This document shows positions 25,806 to 33,062 of a DNA stretch of 64,000 nt, one piece after another (the stretch's first letter is position 1; each line of letters opens with the position of its first letter). The notes under the pieces are model-generated. The model did not search any database and was not told the DNA's origin. It saw only the letters and a program-made list of their open reading frames with translations. The position numbers were made by a program, and so were the translations under genes. The DNA comes from an uncultured Lachnospiraceae bacterium (lineage in GTDB: Bacteria; Bacillota; Clostridia; Lachnospirales; Lachnospiraceae), in the NCBI GenBank assembly GCA_930972465.1, contig CAKNHF010000003.1, forward strand, positions 62,001-126,000, in the 5' to 3' direction.

Positions 25806-27344
25806 ATGTCAGAAGAATATATTATTGAGATGAGACATATTACGAAAAGATTTCCGGGCATTGTGGCAAACGATGACGTGAGCATACAGATCAGAAAGGG
25901 CGAAATTTACGCTCTTCTCGGCGAAAACGGAGCGGGAAAGTCCACTCTGATGAGCATGCTTTTCGGAATGTACGAGCCTGACGAGGGGGAGATCTACGTA
26001 AAAGGGAAAAAGGTGCATATCACTTCCCCCAACTATGCGACAAAACTGAATATCGGAATGGTACATCAGCATTTTAAGCTGGTATCCAACTATACGATCG
26101 CAGAGAATATCATCATGGGAATGGAACCGGTGAAAAAAGTGCTGGGCCTGTTCCCCACGGTTGATATAAAGAAGGCAAACGAAGATATAAGAAAGCTTTC
26201 AGAGGAATATGGACTGGAAGTGGATCCGACTCAGGTGATCGAGAAGGTGAATGTCTCGATCCGGCAGAGAGTGGAGATCCTGAAGATGCTGTATCGTGAG
26301 GCGGAGATTCTGATCTTTGATGAGCCTACAGCTGTGCTGACTCCTCAGGAGATTGAATTCCTGCTGCAGATTATCCGCAACCTCAGGGACAGCGGGAAGA
26401 CGATTATTCTGATTACACATAAGCTGGAGGAGATCAAACAGGTTGCGGACCGCTGCGCGATCCTGAACAGAGGAAAGATCGTGGATGTCCTGAACGTGGC
26501 GGAGACTTCTACAAAGACCATGGCGAACCTGATGGTGGGAAGAGAAGTCTCTTTTACTGTGGATAAACCTCCGGCCAGATTCGGTGAGACGGTACTGGAT
26601 GTACAGAATATGACCGTGCGCAATCAGGATAACTTTGATGTGGTAAAGAATGTTTCTTTCCAGGTGCACAGAGGAGAGATCTTTGCCATAGCAGGTGTGT
26701 CGGGAAACGGACAGATCGAGCTGGCGGACGCCATTGCCGGGCTGATGGAAGTGGCCTCCGGCAGAGTGATGCTAAACGGCGAAGACATCACGCACATGCC
26801 GATCCGCAGGAGAACGGAGAAGGGAATATCCTATATTCCCGAGGACAGACAGGAGTTCGGACTTGAACTTGATTTTACCCTGCGGGACAACCTGGCTCTT
26901 AAATCCTATTATAAAGAGCCTTTTTCGGGCAGAGGCGGGGTGCTGAGACCGGATGAGTTTGAAAAATACGGACAGAAACTGATCGAGGAATATGATATCC
27001 GCAGCGGACAGGGAACGATGACCCAGGTGCGGTCAATGAGCGGCGGAAATCAGCAGAAGGCGATTGTGGGAAGAGAGATTGAACTTCAGTCCGACCTGAT
27101 GATTTTTGTACAGCCGACCAGAGGCCTGGATATCGGCGCTATTGAAAATATTCATAAGCAGATCATTGCGGAGCGAAACAAAGGAAAAGCCATCCTTCTG
27201 ATTTCTCTGGAACTGGATGAAATCATGAACTGCGCAGATACGATCGGTGTTATCTATAACGGAGCTATTGACAAGATCGCCCCGGCTGAGACTCTTACGA
27301 TGAATCAGGTGGGAGAATTCATGATGGGGGTGAAAAGTAAATGA
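25806..27344 (+). CDS. Nucleoside ABC transporter, tandem ATP-binding protein
   Basis: 512 residues with two ABC domains, as usual for BMP-type (NupO/YufO-like) transporters. Domain 1 (about 5-245): Walker A GENGAGKST, Walker B ILIFDEPTAVLTPQE. Its signature region reads NVSIRQRVEIL where relatives have a glycine (SVGxQQR), so the signature glycine is missing. Domain 2 (about 255-500): degenerate Walker A (AGVSGNGQIE), intact signature MSGGNQQK and FVQPTRGLDIGA in place of the usual DEP, typical of the family. It overlaps the permease gene by ATGA. Confidence 0.92.
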   Translation: MSEEYIIEMRHITKRFPGIVANDDVSIQIRKGEIYALLGENGAGKSTLMSMLFGMYEPDEGEIYVKGKKVHITSPNYATKLNIGMVHQHFKLVSNYTIAENIIMGMEPVKKVLGLFPTVDIKKANEDIRKLSEEYGLEVDPTQVIEKVNVSIRQRVEILKMLYREAEILIFDEPTAVLTPQEIEFLLQIIRNLRDSGKTIILITHKLEEIKQVADRCAILNRGKIVDVLNVAETSTKTMANLMVGREVSFTVDKPPARFGETVLDVQNMTVRNQDNFDVVKNVSFQVHRGEIFAIAGVSGNGQIELADAIAGLMEVASGRVMLNGEDITHMPIRRRTEKGISYIPEDRQEFGLELDFTLRDNLALKSYYKEPFSGRGGVLRPDEFEKYGQKLIEEYDIRSGQGTMTQVRSMSGGNQQKAIVGREIELQSDLMIFVQPTRGLDIGAIENIHKQIIAERNKGKAILLISLELDEIMNCADTIGVIYNGAIDKIAPAETLTMNQVGEFMMGVKSK

Positions 27345-28483
27345 AAAAAATTTGTGTTAAGCTTCTCGGAAATGACAGGACACAGTTTATCGCGATCCCG
27401 ATATTTTCAATTCTCCTGAGTCTTATTGTAGGAATGATTATCATCGCCGGGCTTGGCAAATATCCGCTTACTGCCTACATGAATCTGCTGCAGGGAAGCG
27501 GCCTTATGCCGAAGCCGGCATACTCGGCATATCAGGGAATGCTGACTGATTTTATGAGTTTTCTGAACATGCTGACGCCTATGATGTTTGCGGCTTTGTC
27601 TGTGGCAGTGGCACAGAAGGCAGGACTGTTCAACATCGGTGTGTCCGGACAGATGCTGGCTGCGGGCTTCGTCGCGACTGTCACGGTAGGATATTCGGAA
27701 ATGACGGCTGTGATCGCAAAACCGCTTGTCATACTGATCGGAATCGTGGTGGGAATGCTGGTGGGAGCACTGGTCGGCTTCCTCAAATACAGGTTCAATA
27801 TCAACGAAGTTGTTTCGACGATCATGATCAATTATATCGTACAGTATCTGACCAGTTTCTTTATCAATACCAGGTATATTGATGAGATATCCAGGCAGTC
27901 CAGGGCAGTAAGCAGGGCCTCCAGACTGACCCTGATGCAGGTTACGGTCGGGGAGCTGAAGGTGGACATTCCGCTCTGTATTATCCTTGCAGTGATCATT
28001 GCGGTACTTATGAAATTCCTTCTGGACCGGACAAGCCTCGGATTTGAGATCAAGGCGGTGGGATCGAACCGCAATGCGGCGAGATATGCGGGTATCAGCG
28101 TGGGAAAGACCATGGTGGTTTCGATGATGATTTCAGGCGCGCTGGCCGGGCTGGCCGGAGTCACCTATTATATGGGATACCTGGAGTCCATTCAGCCGAA
28201 AGTACTCACGGACACCGGTTTTGATGCCATTGCAGTGGCGCTCCTCGGAAACAATAATCCGATCGGCGTTATTTTCTCATCCTTCCTTATCACCGGAGTG
28301 ACGAAAGGAAGCAGTTACATGAGCGCGGCATCGGGAATAGAGACAGAGATCGCTTCCGTTATCACAGGACTGATTCTTCTGTTCAGCGCATGCAGTGCAT
28401 TTATCAGATATGAGGTGAAGAAGTGGAAGACGGAGCTGGAAGAAGCAGAAAGGAGGAACGCAGATGTCAAGAATAATCATTGA
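27341..28483 (+). CDS. Nucleoside ABC transporter permease 1
   Basis: 380 residues with about eight to ten membrane helices. BPD_transp_2-type permease of NupP/YufP kind: MFAALSVAVAQKAGLFNIGVSGQML and IKAVGSNRNAARYAGISVGK (the EAA-like cytoplasmic loop) are characteristic. The start overlaps the ATPase stop and the 3' end overlaps the second permease by 20 bases. Confidence 0.92.
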   Translation: MKKICVKLLGNDRTQFIAIPIFSILLSLIVGMIIIAGLGKYPLTAYMNLLQGSGLMPKPAYSAYQGMLTDFMSFLNMLTPMMFAALSVAVAQKAGLFNIGVSGQMLAAGFVATVTVGYSEMTAVIAKPLVILIGIVVGMLVGALVGFLKYRFNINEVVSTIMINYIVQYLTSFFINTRYIDEISRQSRAVSRASRLTLMQVTVGELKVDIPLCIILAVIIAVLMKFLLDRTSLGFEIKAVGSNRNAARYAGISVGKTMVVSMMISGALAGLAGVTYYMGYLESIQPKVLTDTGFDAIAVALLGNNNPIGVIFSSFLITGVTKGSSYMSAASGIETEIASVITGLILLFSACSAFIRYEVKKWKTELEEAERRNADVKNNH

Positions 28484-29423
28484 TGGTCTTTCATTTGCAC
28501 TGCCGCTGTTTATCATGGCGATCGGCGGAATCTACAGCGAGCGGAGCGGCGTTACCAATCTTGCCATCGAGGGACTCCAGGGATTCGGAGCTTTTGTCGG
28601 AGCGCTCTTTGTCGTGCTGACATCGGGCACTCAGGGAACGGATTCGCAGGTGATCTTCTATTTTGCGTTTCTGTTTGCAATGATCGGCGGAATGGTTTAT
28701 TCTCTGCTTCATGCACTCCTGTGCGTGAAGTTTAAGGCAAATCAGGTCATCAGCGGTGTGGTCATCAATATCCTTGCCATGGCGCTGACAGCTTTCCTGA
28801 CAAAACAGGTCAATAAGAGCGTGTTCAACCAGCCTTCCGATAAATTTCAGCTCGGCGTATCGTCCAGGTTCACGGTCCCGGTGCTTTCCGATATTCCGGT
28901 TGTCGGGGCAGTGTTTACGAATGTATACCCCTTTGAGGTGATCATTATCGTAGTTGCGGTGATCGCATGGTTCGTCCTGTACAGGAGCAGATACGGTCTC
29001 CATTTAAGAGCGTGCGGCGACAACCCGCATGCCGTTGATGCAGCCGGAAGAAATGTAGGAAAGATCCGTACTGTGGCGATCATGGTGTCAGGGGCCCTGT
29101 CCGGTATCGGAGGAATGTGCTTCGCATATTCTATTTCAGCACAGTTTTCGGAAAGCATCTACGTGGGCTACGGATATCTTGCCATTGCGGCAATGATTTT
29201 CGGAAACTGGAAGATACTTCCCACACTGGGGGCATGTCTGCTGTTCGGATTCGCACGGTCGGCAGGGTATCAGATCGTACAGGTGCTGGAGAAGCCCAGC
29301 AGCTATTCAGATCTGGTCATGACACTTCCCTATATTCTGACTCTGCTGCTTCTGATCTTCTTCTCGAAGTATAACAGAGCGCCGAAAGCGCTGGGCGAGA
29401 TTTACGATAAAGGAAAGAGATAG
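28464..29423 (+). CDS. Nucleoside ABC transporter permease 2
   Basis: 319 residues, partner of the preceding permease (NupQ/YufQ-like). GGIYSERSGVTNLAIEGLQGFGAFVGA and LRACGDNPHAVDAAGRNVGKIR are the matching motifs. AGGAGG lies about 9 bases upstream within the preceding gene. Last gene of the transporter operon. Confidence 0.92.
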   Translation: MSRIIIDGLSFALPLFIMAIGGIYSERSGVTNLAIEGLQGFGAFVGALFVVLTSGTQGTDSQVIFYFAFLFAMIGGMVYSLLHALLCVKFKANQVISGVVINILAMALTAFLTKQVNKSVFNQPSDKFQLGVSSRFTVPVLSDIPVVGAVFTNVYPFEVIIIVVAVIAWFVLYRSRYGLHLRACGDNPHAVDAAGRNVGKIRTVAIMVSGALSGIGGMCFAYSISAQFSESIYVGYGYLAIAAMIFGNWKILPTLGACLLFGFARSAGYQIVQVLEKPSSYSDLVMTLPYILTLLLLIFFSKYNRAPKALGEIYDKGKR

Positions 29424-29456
29424 GATCGTCGGATCCGGTATCATGTTACAAATGGC

Positions 29457-29500
29457 AAAACCGGCCGTCATGGATGGGATTCTCCATGACGGCCGGTTTT
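29457..29500. terminator. Bidirectional terminator between convergent genes
   Basis: A perfect 18-bp stem: left arm 29457-29474 (AAAACCGGCCGTCATGGA), loop of 8, right arm 29483-29500. The A-run on one side and T-run on the other serve both the transporter operon and the minus-strand alarmone synthetase gene. Confidence 0.95.
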
Positions 29501-29518
29501 GTCTCTGACCGGGGGATT

Positions 29519-30124
29519 TCAGGCGGAAGTCTCGTTGTTCTCACTGTACACCTCGAAGGATTTCTCCATCTTTTCCAGTATCTCCGAATACTGCCGGAAC
29601 GCGCTCCGCATCTCCATCTCGTTAAAAGGCTGCGCCTTGTAGCAGATCCGGTGTTCCATTGCTGCCCAGAGATCCATGGAGATTGTGCGGAACTGGATCT
29701 CCACGGGATAATATTCCATACTGTTCATATAATAAGTGGGTACACCGACGATAACATGATAGCTCCGGTATCCGTTGGGCTTCGGGGTACTTATGTAGTC
29801 CTTCTCCCGGATAAGGATAAGGTCAGACTGTTTTTTCAGTGAGCCGACCAGGTGCCGGATATCCTGTTCGAAGAAGCAGACTACCCGTACGCCCGCGATA
29901 TCCTTGAGCAGTGCTTTGGCGTCCTGTACGCTGCCGGAAGAGCCTTTCCTCCGGAGTTTGTTTTCAATGCTTTCTTTTTCTTTGATCCGGTTCGTGATGC
30001 TGTGGATGGGTTTGAAATCCTCTTTTTCGTACGTGTCATGGTCCATGATCTTCAGCCGTGTGAGAATCAGGTTCATGGCGTCCGTATATGGCTTGATCAG
30101 TTCATAATATTCCTCAAGTGTCAT
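29519..30124 (-). CDS. Small alarmone (p)ppGpp synthetase
   Basis: 201 residues. It holds a stand-alone RelA/SpoT synthetase domain with no HD hydrolase or TGS/ACT domains, so it belongs to the small alarmone synthetases (RelQ/RelP type, COG2357). Motifs: SITNRIKEKESIENKLRRKG, KDIAGVRVVCFFEQDI, YISTPKPNGYRSYHVIV and PVEIQFRTISMDLWAAMEHRICYK. It makes ppGpp/pppGpp from GTP/GDP and ATP in the stringent response. An AAGGGAG sits about 11 bases before its ATG. Only minus-strand gene supported in the window. Confidence 0.92.
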   Translation of the reverse strand: MTLEEYYELIKPYTDAMNLILTRLKIMDHDTYEKEDFKPIHSITNRIKEKESIENKLRRKGSSGSVQDAKALLKDIAGVRVVCFFEQDIRHLVGSLKKQSDLILIREKDYISTPKPNGYRSYHVIVGVPTYYMNSMEYYPVEIQFRTISMDLWAAMEHRICYKAQPFNEMEMRSAFRQYSEILEKMEKSFEVYSENNETSA

Positions 30125-30222
30125 TTGTTATCATACTCCCTTCAGCGTTCATGGAAAAGTTTAGGCCGGGAATGTGAAGATTCGGTGCAGAGAATCTTAT
30201 TTTTTTATAAAGAATACCGGGA

Positions 30223-30251
30223 TTGCTTTCGGACGGACAGTGCTCTATACT
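30223..30251 (+). promoter_or_regulatory. Predicted sigma-A promoter for the Crp/Fnr gene
   Basis: TTGCTT at 30223-30228 and TATACT at 30246-30251 with a 17-bp spacer, about 75 bases before the start codon. Confidence 0.65.
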
Positions 30252-30324
30252 GGAGATATGCAGCCTGCGGATTCACAGCTGTTTGACAGGATCCGGGGAG
30301 GCTGAAGAGAAAGGCGGCAGCAAA

Positions 30325-30990
30325 ATGAGTACAATAAATGAATTGTTTGAGCAGTCGTTTCCATTCTGGGGCAGCCTGGCAGAAGAAGAGCAGGCTGAGA
30401 TGATCCTGGGAACGACAAAAAATGTGTGTAAGAAAAAGACCAGACTTCATTTCGGCGGAGGGGGATGTGCGGGCGTCCAGATCATCGAAAAGGGCAGAGC
30501 CCGGATTTTTATCACATCCCCGAACGGAGGAGATATCACACTGTTCCGTCTGATAGACGGAGATGTGAGCATCCTGAGCGCCGCATGTATGTTAAATGGA
30601 ATGGATGTGGAACTTGACATGGAGATGGAGACGGACTGCACGGTATATACTGTACCGAAGAGATTATATAAGAAACTGTACGATGAAAACGGTTCAGTCA
30701 AGGACTATACGATGGAAATGGTTTCGGAAAAGTTTTCGGACATCATGTGGCTTTTTAATCAGTTTGTATTTTCCAATGTGGCATCCCGCCTTGCAGGGAC
30801 CCTGCTTGAACACAGGGCAATGGAAGGAAGCGATATCCTGCATGTAACGCATGAGACCCTGGCCAGAGATGCGGGAACGGCCAGAGAGGTTGTGACAAGG
30901 CTCCTGAAGCAGTTTCAGGCCGATGGAATGGTCAGTCTGACGAGAGGAAAGGTTGAGATTCTGGATGTCAGGAAGCTGGGGAAAGTCTGA
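30325..30990 (+). CDS. Crp/Fnr-family transcriptional regulator
   Basis: 221 residues from ATG 30325, 7 bases after AAAGGCGG. N-terminal cyclic-nucleotide-type beta-barrel about 15-125 and a C-terminal winged helix (about 150-215: HVTHETLARDAGTAREVVTRLLKQF). It lacks the N-terminal four-cysteine FNR cluster, although single cysteines occur in the barrel (NVCKKK, GGGGCAG, AACMLN, TDCTVY), so the ligand or redox signal is unknown. Followed by trxA, whose upstream region carries a Crp-like palindrome, which suggests control of thioredoxin expression. Confidence 0.88.
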   Translation: MSTINELFEQSFPFWGSLAEEEQAEMILGTTKNVCKKKTRLHFGGGGCAGVQIIEKGRARIFITSPNGGDITLFRLIDGDVSILSAACMLNGMDVELDMEMETDCTVYTVPKRLYKKLYDENGSVKDYTMEMVSEKFSDIMWLFNQFVFSNVASRLAGTLLEHRAMEGSDILHVTHETLARDAGTAREVVTRLLKQFQADGMVSLTRGKVEILDVRKLGKV

Positions 30991-30996
30991 GAATAT

Positions 30997-31037
30997 TGTG
31001 ATTTTGTCACGGAAAAAGCCCGGCATTGTGGTATACT
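30997..31037 (+). promoter_or_regulatory. Candidate Crp/Fnr operator and class II promoter for trxA
   Basis: GTGA-N5-TCAC (30998-31010, within TGTGATTTTGTCACG) is centred at 31004. TATACT at 31032-31037 is a good -10, but no -35 hexamer lies at the right distance. The predicted start site near 31044 puts the palindrome centre at about -40, the class II activator position. Confidence 0.55.
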
Positions 31038-31112
31038 AAGTACATCGAAAGCAACGGAACAGATGTCAGCTTTCGAAAGGAAGAAAAGAGTCTTGAAAAG
31101 GAGGATATAAAT

Positions 31113-31421
31113 ATGGCAGTAATCAAATTGACAAAAGATAATTTTGACCAGGAGGTAATGCAGTCCGATAAGCCGGTTCTTGTTGATTTCTATGCAGACT
31201 GGTGCGGACCATGCAAGATGATGAGTCCTGTGGTGGAAGAGATTGCCGGCGAAGAAGAAGGAATTAAGGTGTGCAAGATCAATATCGATGAGCAGATTGA
31301 GCTGGCCCAGCGGTTCGGCGTGATGAGCATTCCTACATTCATCGCGGTGAAAGGCGGGGAAATCGCAGGAAAGCAGATCGGTGCTGTGCCGAAAAGCACA
31401 CTGCTTGGCCTGGTGAAATAA
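31113..31421 (+). CDS. trxA: Thioredoxin
   Basis: 102 residues from ATG 31113, 8 bases after AAAGGAGG. Classic fold and active site WCGPC (Cys31/Cys34), with the cis-proline in SIPTF. A general cytoplasmic disulfide reductase. Located right after the Crp/Fnr gene with its own predicted promoter. No thioredoxin reductase gene is nearby. Confidence 0.96.
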   Translation: MAVIKLTKDNFDQEVMQSDKPVLVDFYADWCGPCKMMSPVVEEIAGEEEGIKVCKINIDEQIELAQRFGVMSIPTFIAVKGGEIAGKQIGAVPKSTLLGLVK

Positions 31422-31498
31422 TTAACAGCTGCAAATTCCCGGCTTGTTTTCCTTAATCTGCTGTTATAAAATGGTAGATAAAATATGTGGTTAAACAG

Positions 31499-31517
31499 CA
31501 GCCCGCACCGCGGGCTG
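31499..31517 (+). other. Hairpin just before the AraC-type gene
   Basis: CAGCCCGC pairs with GCGGGCTG around a 3-base ACC loop, ending about 20 bases before the start codon, next to the AAAAGGCGGG ribosome-binding region. It has no T-run. It may influence translation or be a residual trxA terminator. Confidence 0.45.
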
Positions 31518-31536
31518 AAAAGGCGGGAACAGGATT

Positions 31537-32751
31537 ATGACAGATTCATATTTTTTCACACAAATGGTGAACATTATGTGTGCGCCTCTGTATGTTTATG
31601 ATACAGAGGCGCATCTGGATGAGAAGATCGGCGGCGGAGAAGAAGCGTGGTGGGTCAAGCTGGGATATGACAGTGATACGGCTTTCGGAATCCTTACGGA
31701 GAAAAAAGAATATCCGGTTATATGTGCCGGCGAAAATGGATATGCAGCTGTGGTCATATATGATGGGAAGGAAGCAAGAACAGTGGCTGCGGGGCCGGTG
31801 CTTCTCGGCCCGGCCGGCACGCAGAGCGCCGATGGGAGAAAGAACGGCGGCATGAAGAGACAGGAGCCGCAGATTACAGTATGTTCTCTCGGTACATTTG
31901 TTTCGGGCTGTCTCTTGCTGTACTGGAAGATCACAGGCAAAGAGATGTCGGCGGCAGAACTGTGGGAATGCAACCGGGAGAGTTATGAGAAGACACGGAT
32001 GATACTGAAGAGGATCTCGGAGGATGTGTTCTACCGTCAGGAAAATTTCGGAAGGCATAACCCGTATCAACAGGAATTAAGAGAACTGGAGAGCATAAAG
32101 ACGGGAGACAAAGAAGCGCTGCGCGACAGTATTTCGGAGACTTATGAAGGTTCCATCGGAATTCTTGCAAGAGAACCGCTGAGGCATTACAAAAATGTTG
32201 CGATCGGAAATATCACGCTGGCTTCCAGGGCGGCTATTGCAGGAGGGCTGAGTGCGGAAAATTCTTTTTCCATGGCGGACAGTATGATCCAGCAGGTGGA
32301 GGAAATCAATAATATTCCGGAGGTGGAAGCGTTCAAGAGGGAATGCCAGTATCTGTATGCGGAAGCTGTGAAGGAGGAAAAGGAAGGCGGAGTAACGGAA
32401 GCAGAGAAGAATCCCCTCGTGGGAAAGGTGAAGGACTATATATTCAGTCACCTCCACGACAGGATAAAGGTCTCGGATATTGCGGAGAGCCTTCGGGTCA
32501 ATCCGAATTATCTCTCTTCTGTGTTCAGCAGAAGTGAGAATATCACGATCAAGAAGTACATTCTTCAGGAGAAGATCCGGCGAAGTCAGAATCTGCTGAA
32601 ATATTCCGATTACCGTATTCAGGAGATAGGGTTTTATCTCGGGTTCAGTTCACAGAGTCATTTTACAAGAAGCTTTCAGGAGATGACGGGCATAAAACCA
32701 AATGAATATCGTAAAATTTACGGTAACAGAGAAAAATGGAAACAAATATGA
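31537..32751 (+). CDS. AraC-family transcriptional regulator
   Basis: 404 residues. The N-terminal about 290 residues form a sensor region without a family I can name; it begins MTDSYFFTQMVNIMCAPLYVYD and contains a possible small-molecule-binding PocR/PAS-like part. The C-terminal 100 residues are a standard double helix-turn-helix: VSDIAESLRVNPNYLSSVFSR, then IQEIGFYLGFSSQSHFTRSF and GIKPNEYRK. It is encoded directly upstream of, and in the same direction as, the glycosidase cluster, so it is the likely activator of those genes in response to a sugar product. A terminator follows, so the glycosidase genes have their own promoter. Confidence 0.88.
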   Translation: MTDSYFFTQMVNIMCAPLYVYDTEAHLDEKIGGGEEAWWVKLGYDSDTAFGILTEKKEYPVICAGENGYAAVVIYDGKEARTVAAGPVLLGPAGTQSADGRKNGGMKRQEPQITVCSLGTFVSGCLLLYWKITGKEMSAAELWECNRESYEKTRMILKRISEDVFYRQENFGRHNPYQQELRELESIKTGDKEALRDSISETYEGSIGILAREPLRHYKNVAIGNITLASRAAIAGGLSAENSFSMADSMIQQVEEINNIPEVEAFKRECQYLYAEAVKEEKEGGVTEAEKNPLVGKVKDYIFSHLHDRIKVSDIAESLRVNPNYLSSVFSRSENITIKKYILQEKIRRSQNLLKYSDYRIQEIGFYLGFSSQSHFTRSFQEMTGIKPNEYRKIYGNREKWKQI

Positions 32752-32760
32752 AAAACATAC

Positions 32761-32800
32761 AAAACGGCTGAGAAATATGATATATTTTGGCCGTTTTTTT
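32761..32800 (+). terminator. Intrinsic terminator after the AraC-type gene
   Basis: AAAACGGC pairs with GCCGTTTT, with an inner AAATAT/ATATTT stem, followed by a T-run (CCGTTTTTTT). Confidence 0.88.
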
Positions 32801-32803
32801 ATA

Positions 32804-33062
32804 TATAATCATATATTAGTACAGTTTTTTATTTTACGGTAGGTTTGAGAGGACTTCCGGTAAAATAAAAAAGCCCTCCGGACAGGATACGAACGATGCA
32901 ATAGGTGAATTTCACCGTATGCGATATTGCAGCAGTGCGTAAAGGGTTCATTCTCCTCGAGATTGAGGGGGAGGGTTTTGAAGTGGGCATCGCCCGCTTT
33001 ATTATTCAGCCGAAAACTTCCAACGGCTGTAATGTACAAGAAAGAAAAGGGAGGGAAGGAAG
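32804..33062 (+). promoter_or_regulatory. Promoter and structured leader of the glycosidase cluster
   Basis: This gap before the first glycosidase gene holds several signals. TATAAT at 32804-32809 is a perfect -10 without a good -35. TTTACGGTA (32833-32841) and an inverted relative (CCGGTAAAAT, 32857-32866) may be AraC-type half-sites; a third TTTACGGTA lies at 32717-32725 inside the regulator gene. The transcript can fold: GGTGAA/TTCACC (32904-32916), GCAATA/TATTGC (32898-32903 with 32925-32930), and ATACG/CGTAT (32887-32891 with 32916-32920), which cross and so are exclusive or a pseudoknot. AAGTGGGC/GCCCGCTT (32981-32999) precedes a TATTATT stretch. No known riboswitch class was recognised. 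AAGGGAGGGAAGGA precedes the ATG. Confidence 0.5.

Noticed and set aside
31423..31484. Sigma-A promoter for the AraC-type gene
   Set aside because: TTGTTT and TATAAA are only 15 bp apart and other pairings have poor hexamers, so no promoter was assigned.
32820..33062. Known riboswitch (c-di-GMP, cobalamin, purine, SAM) in the glycosidase leader
   Set aside because: None of the conserved core sequences of these classes could be found.
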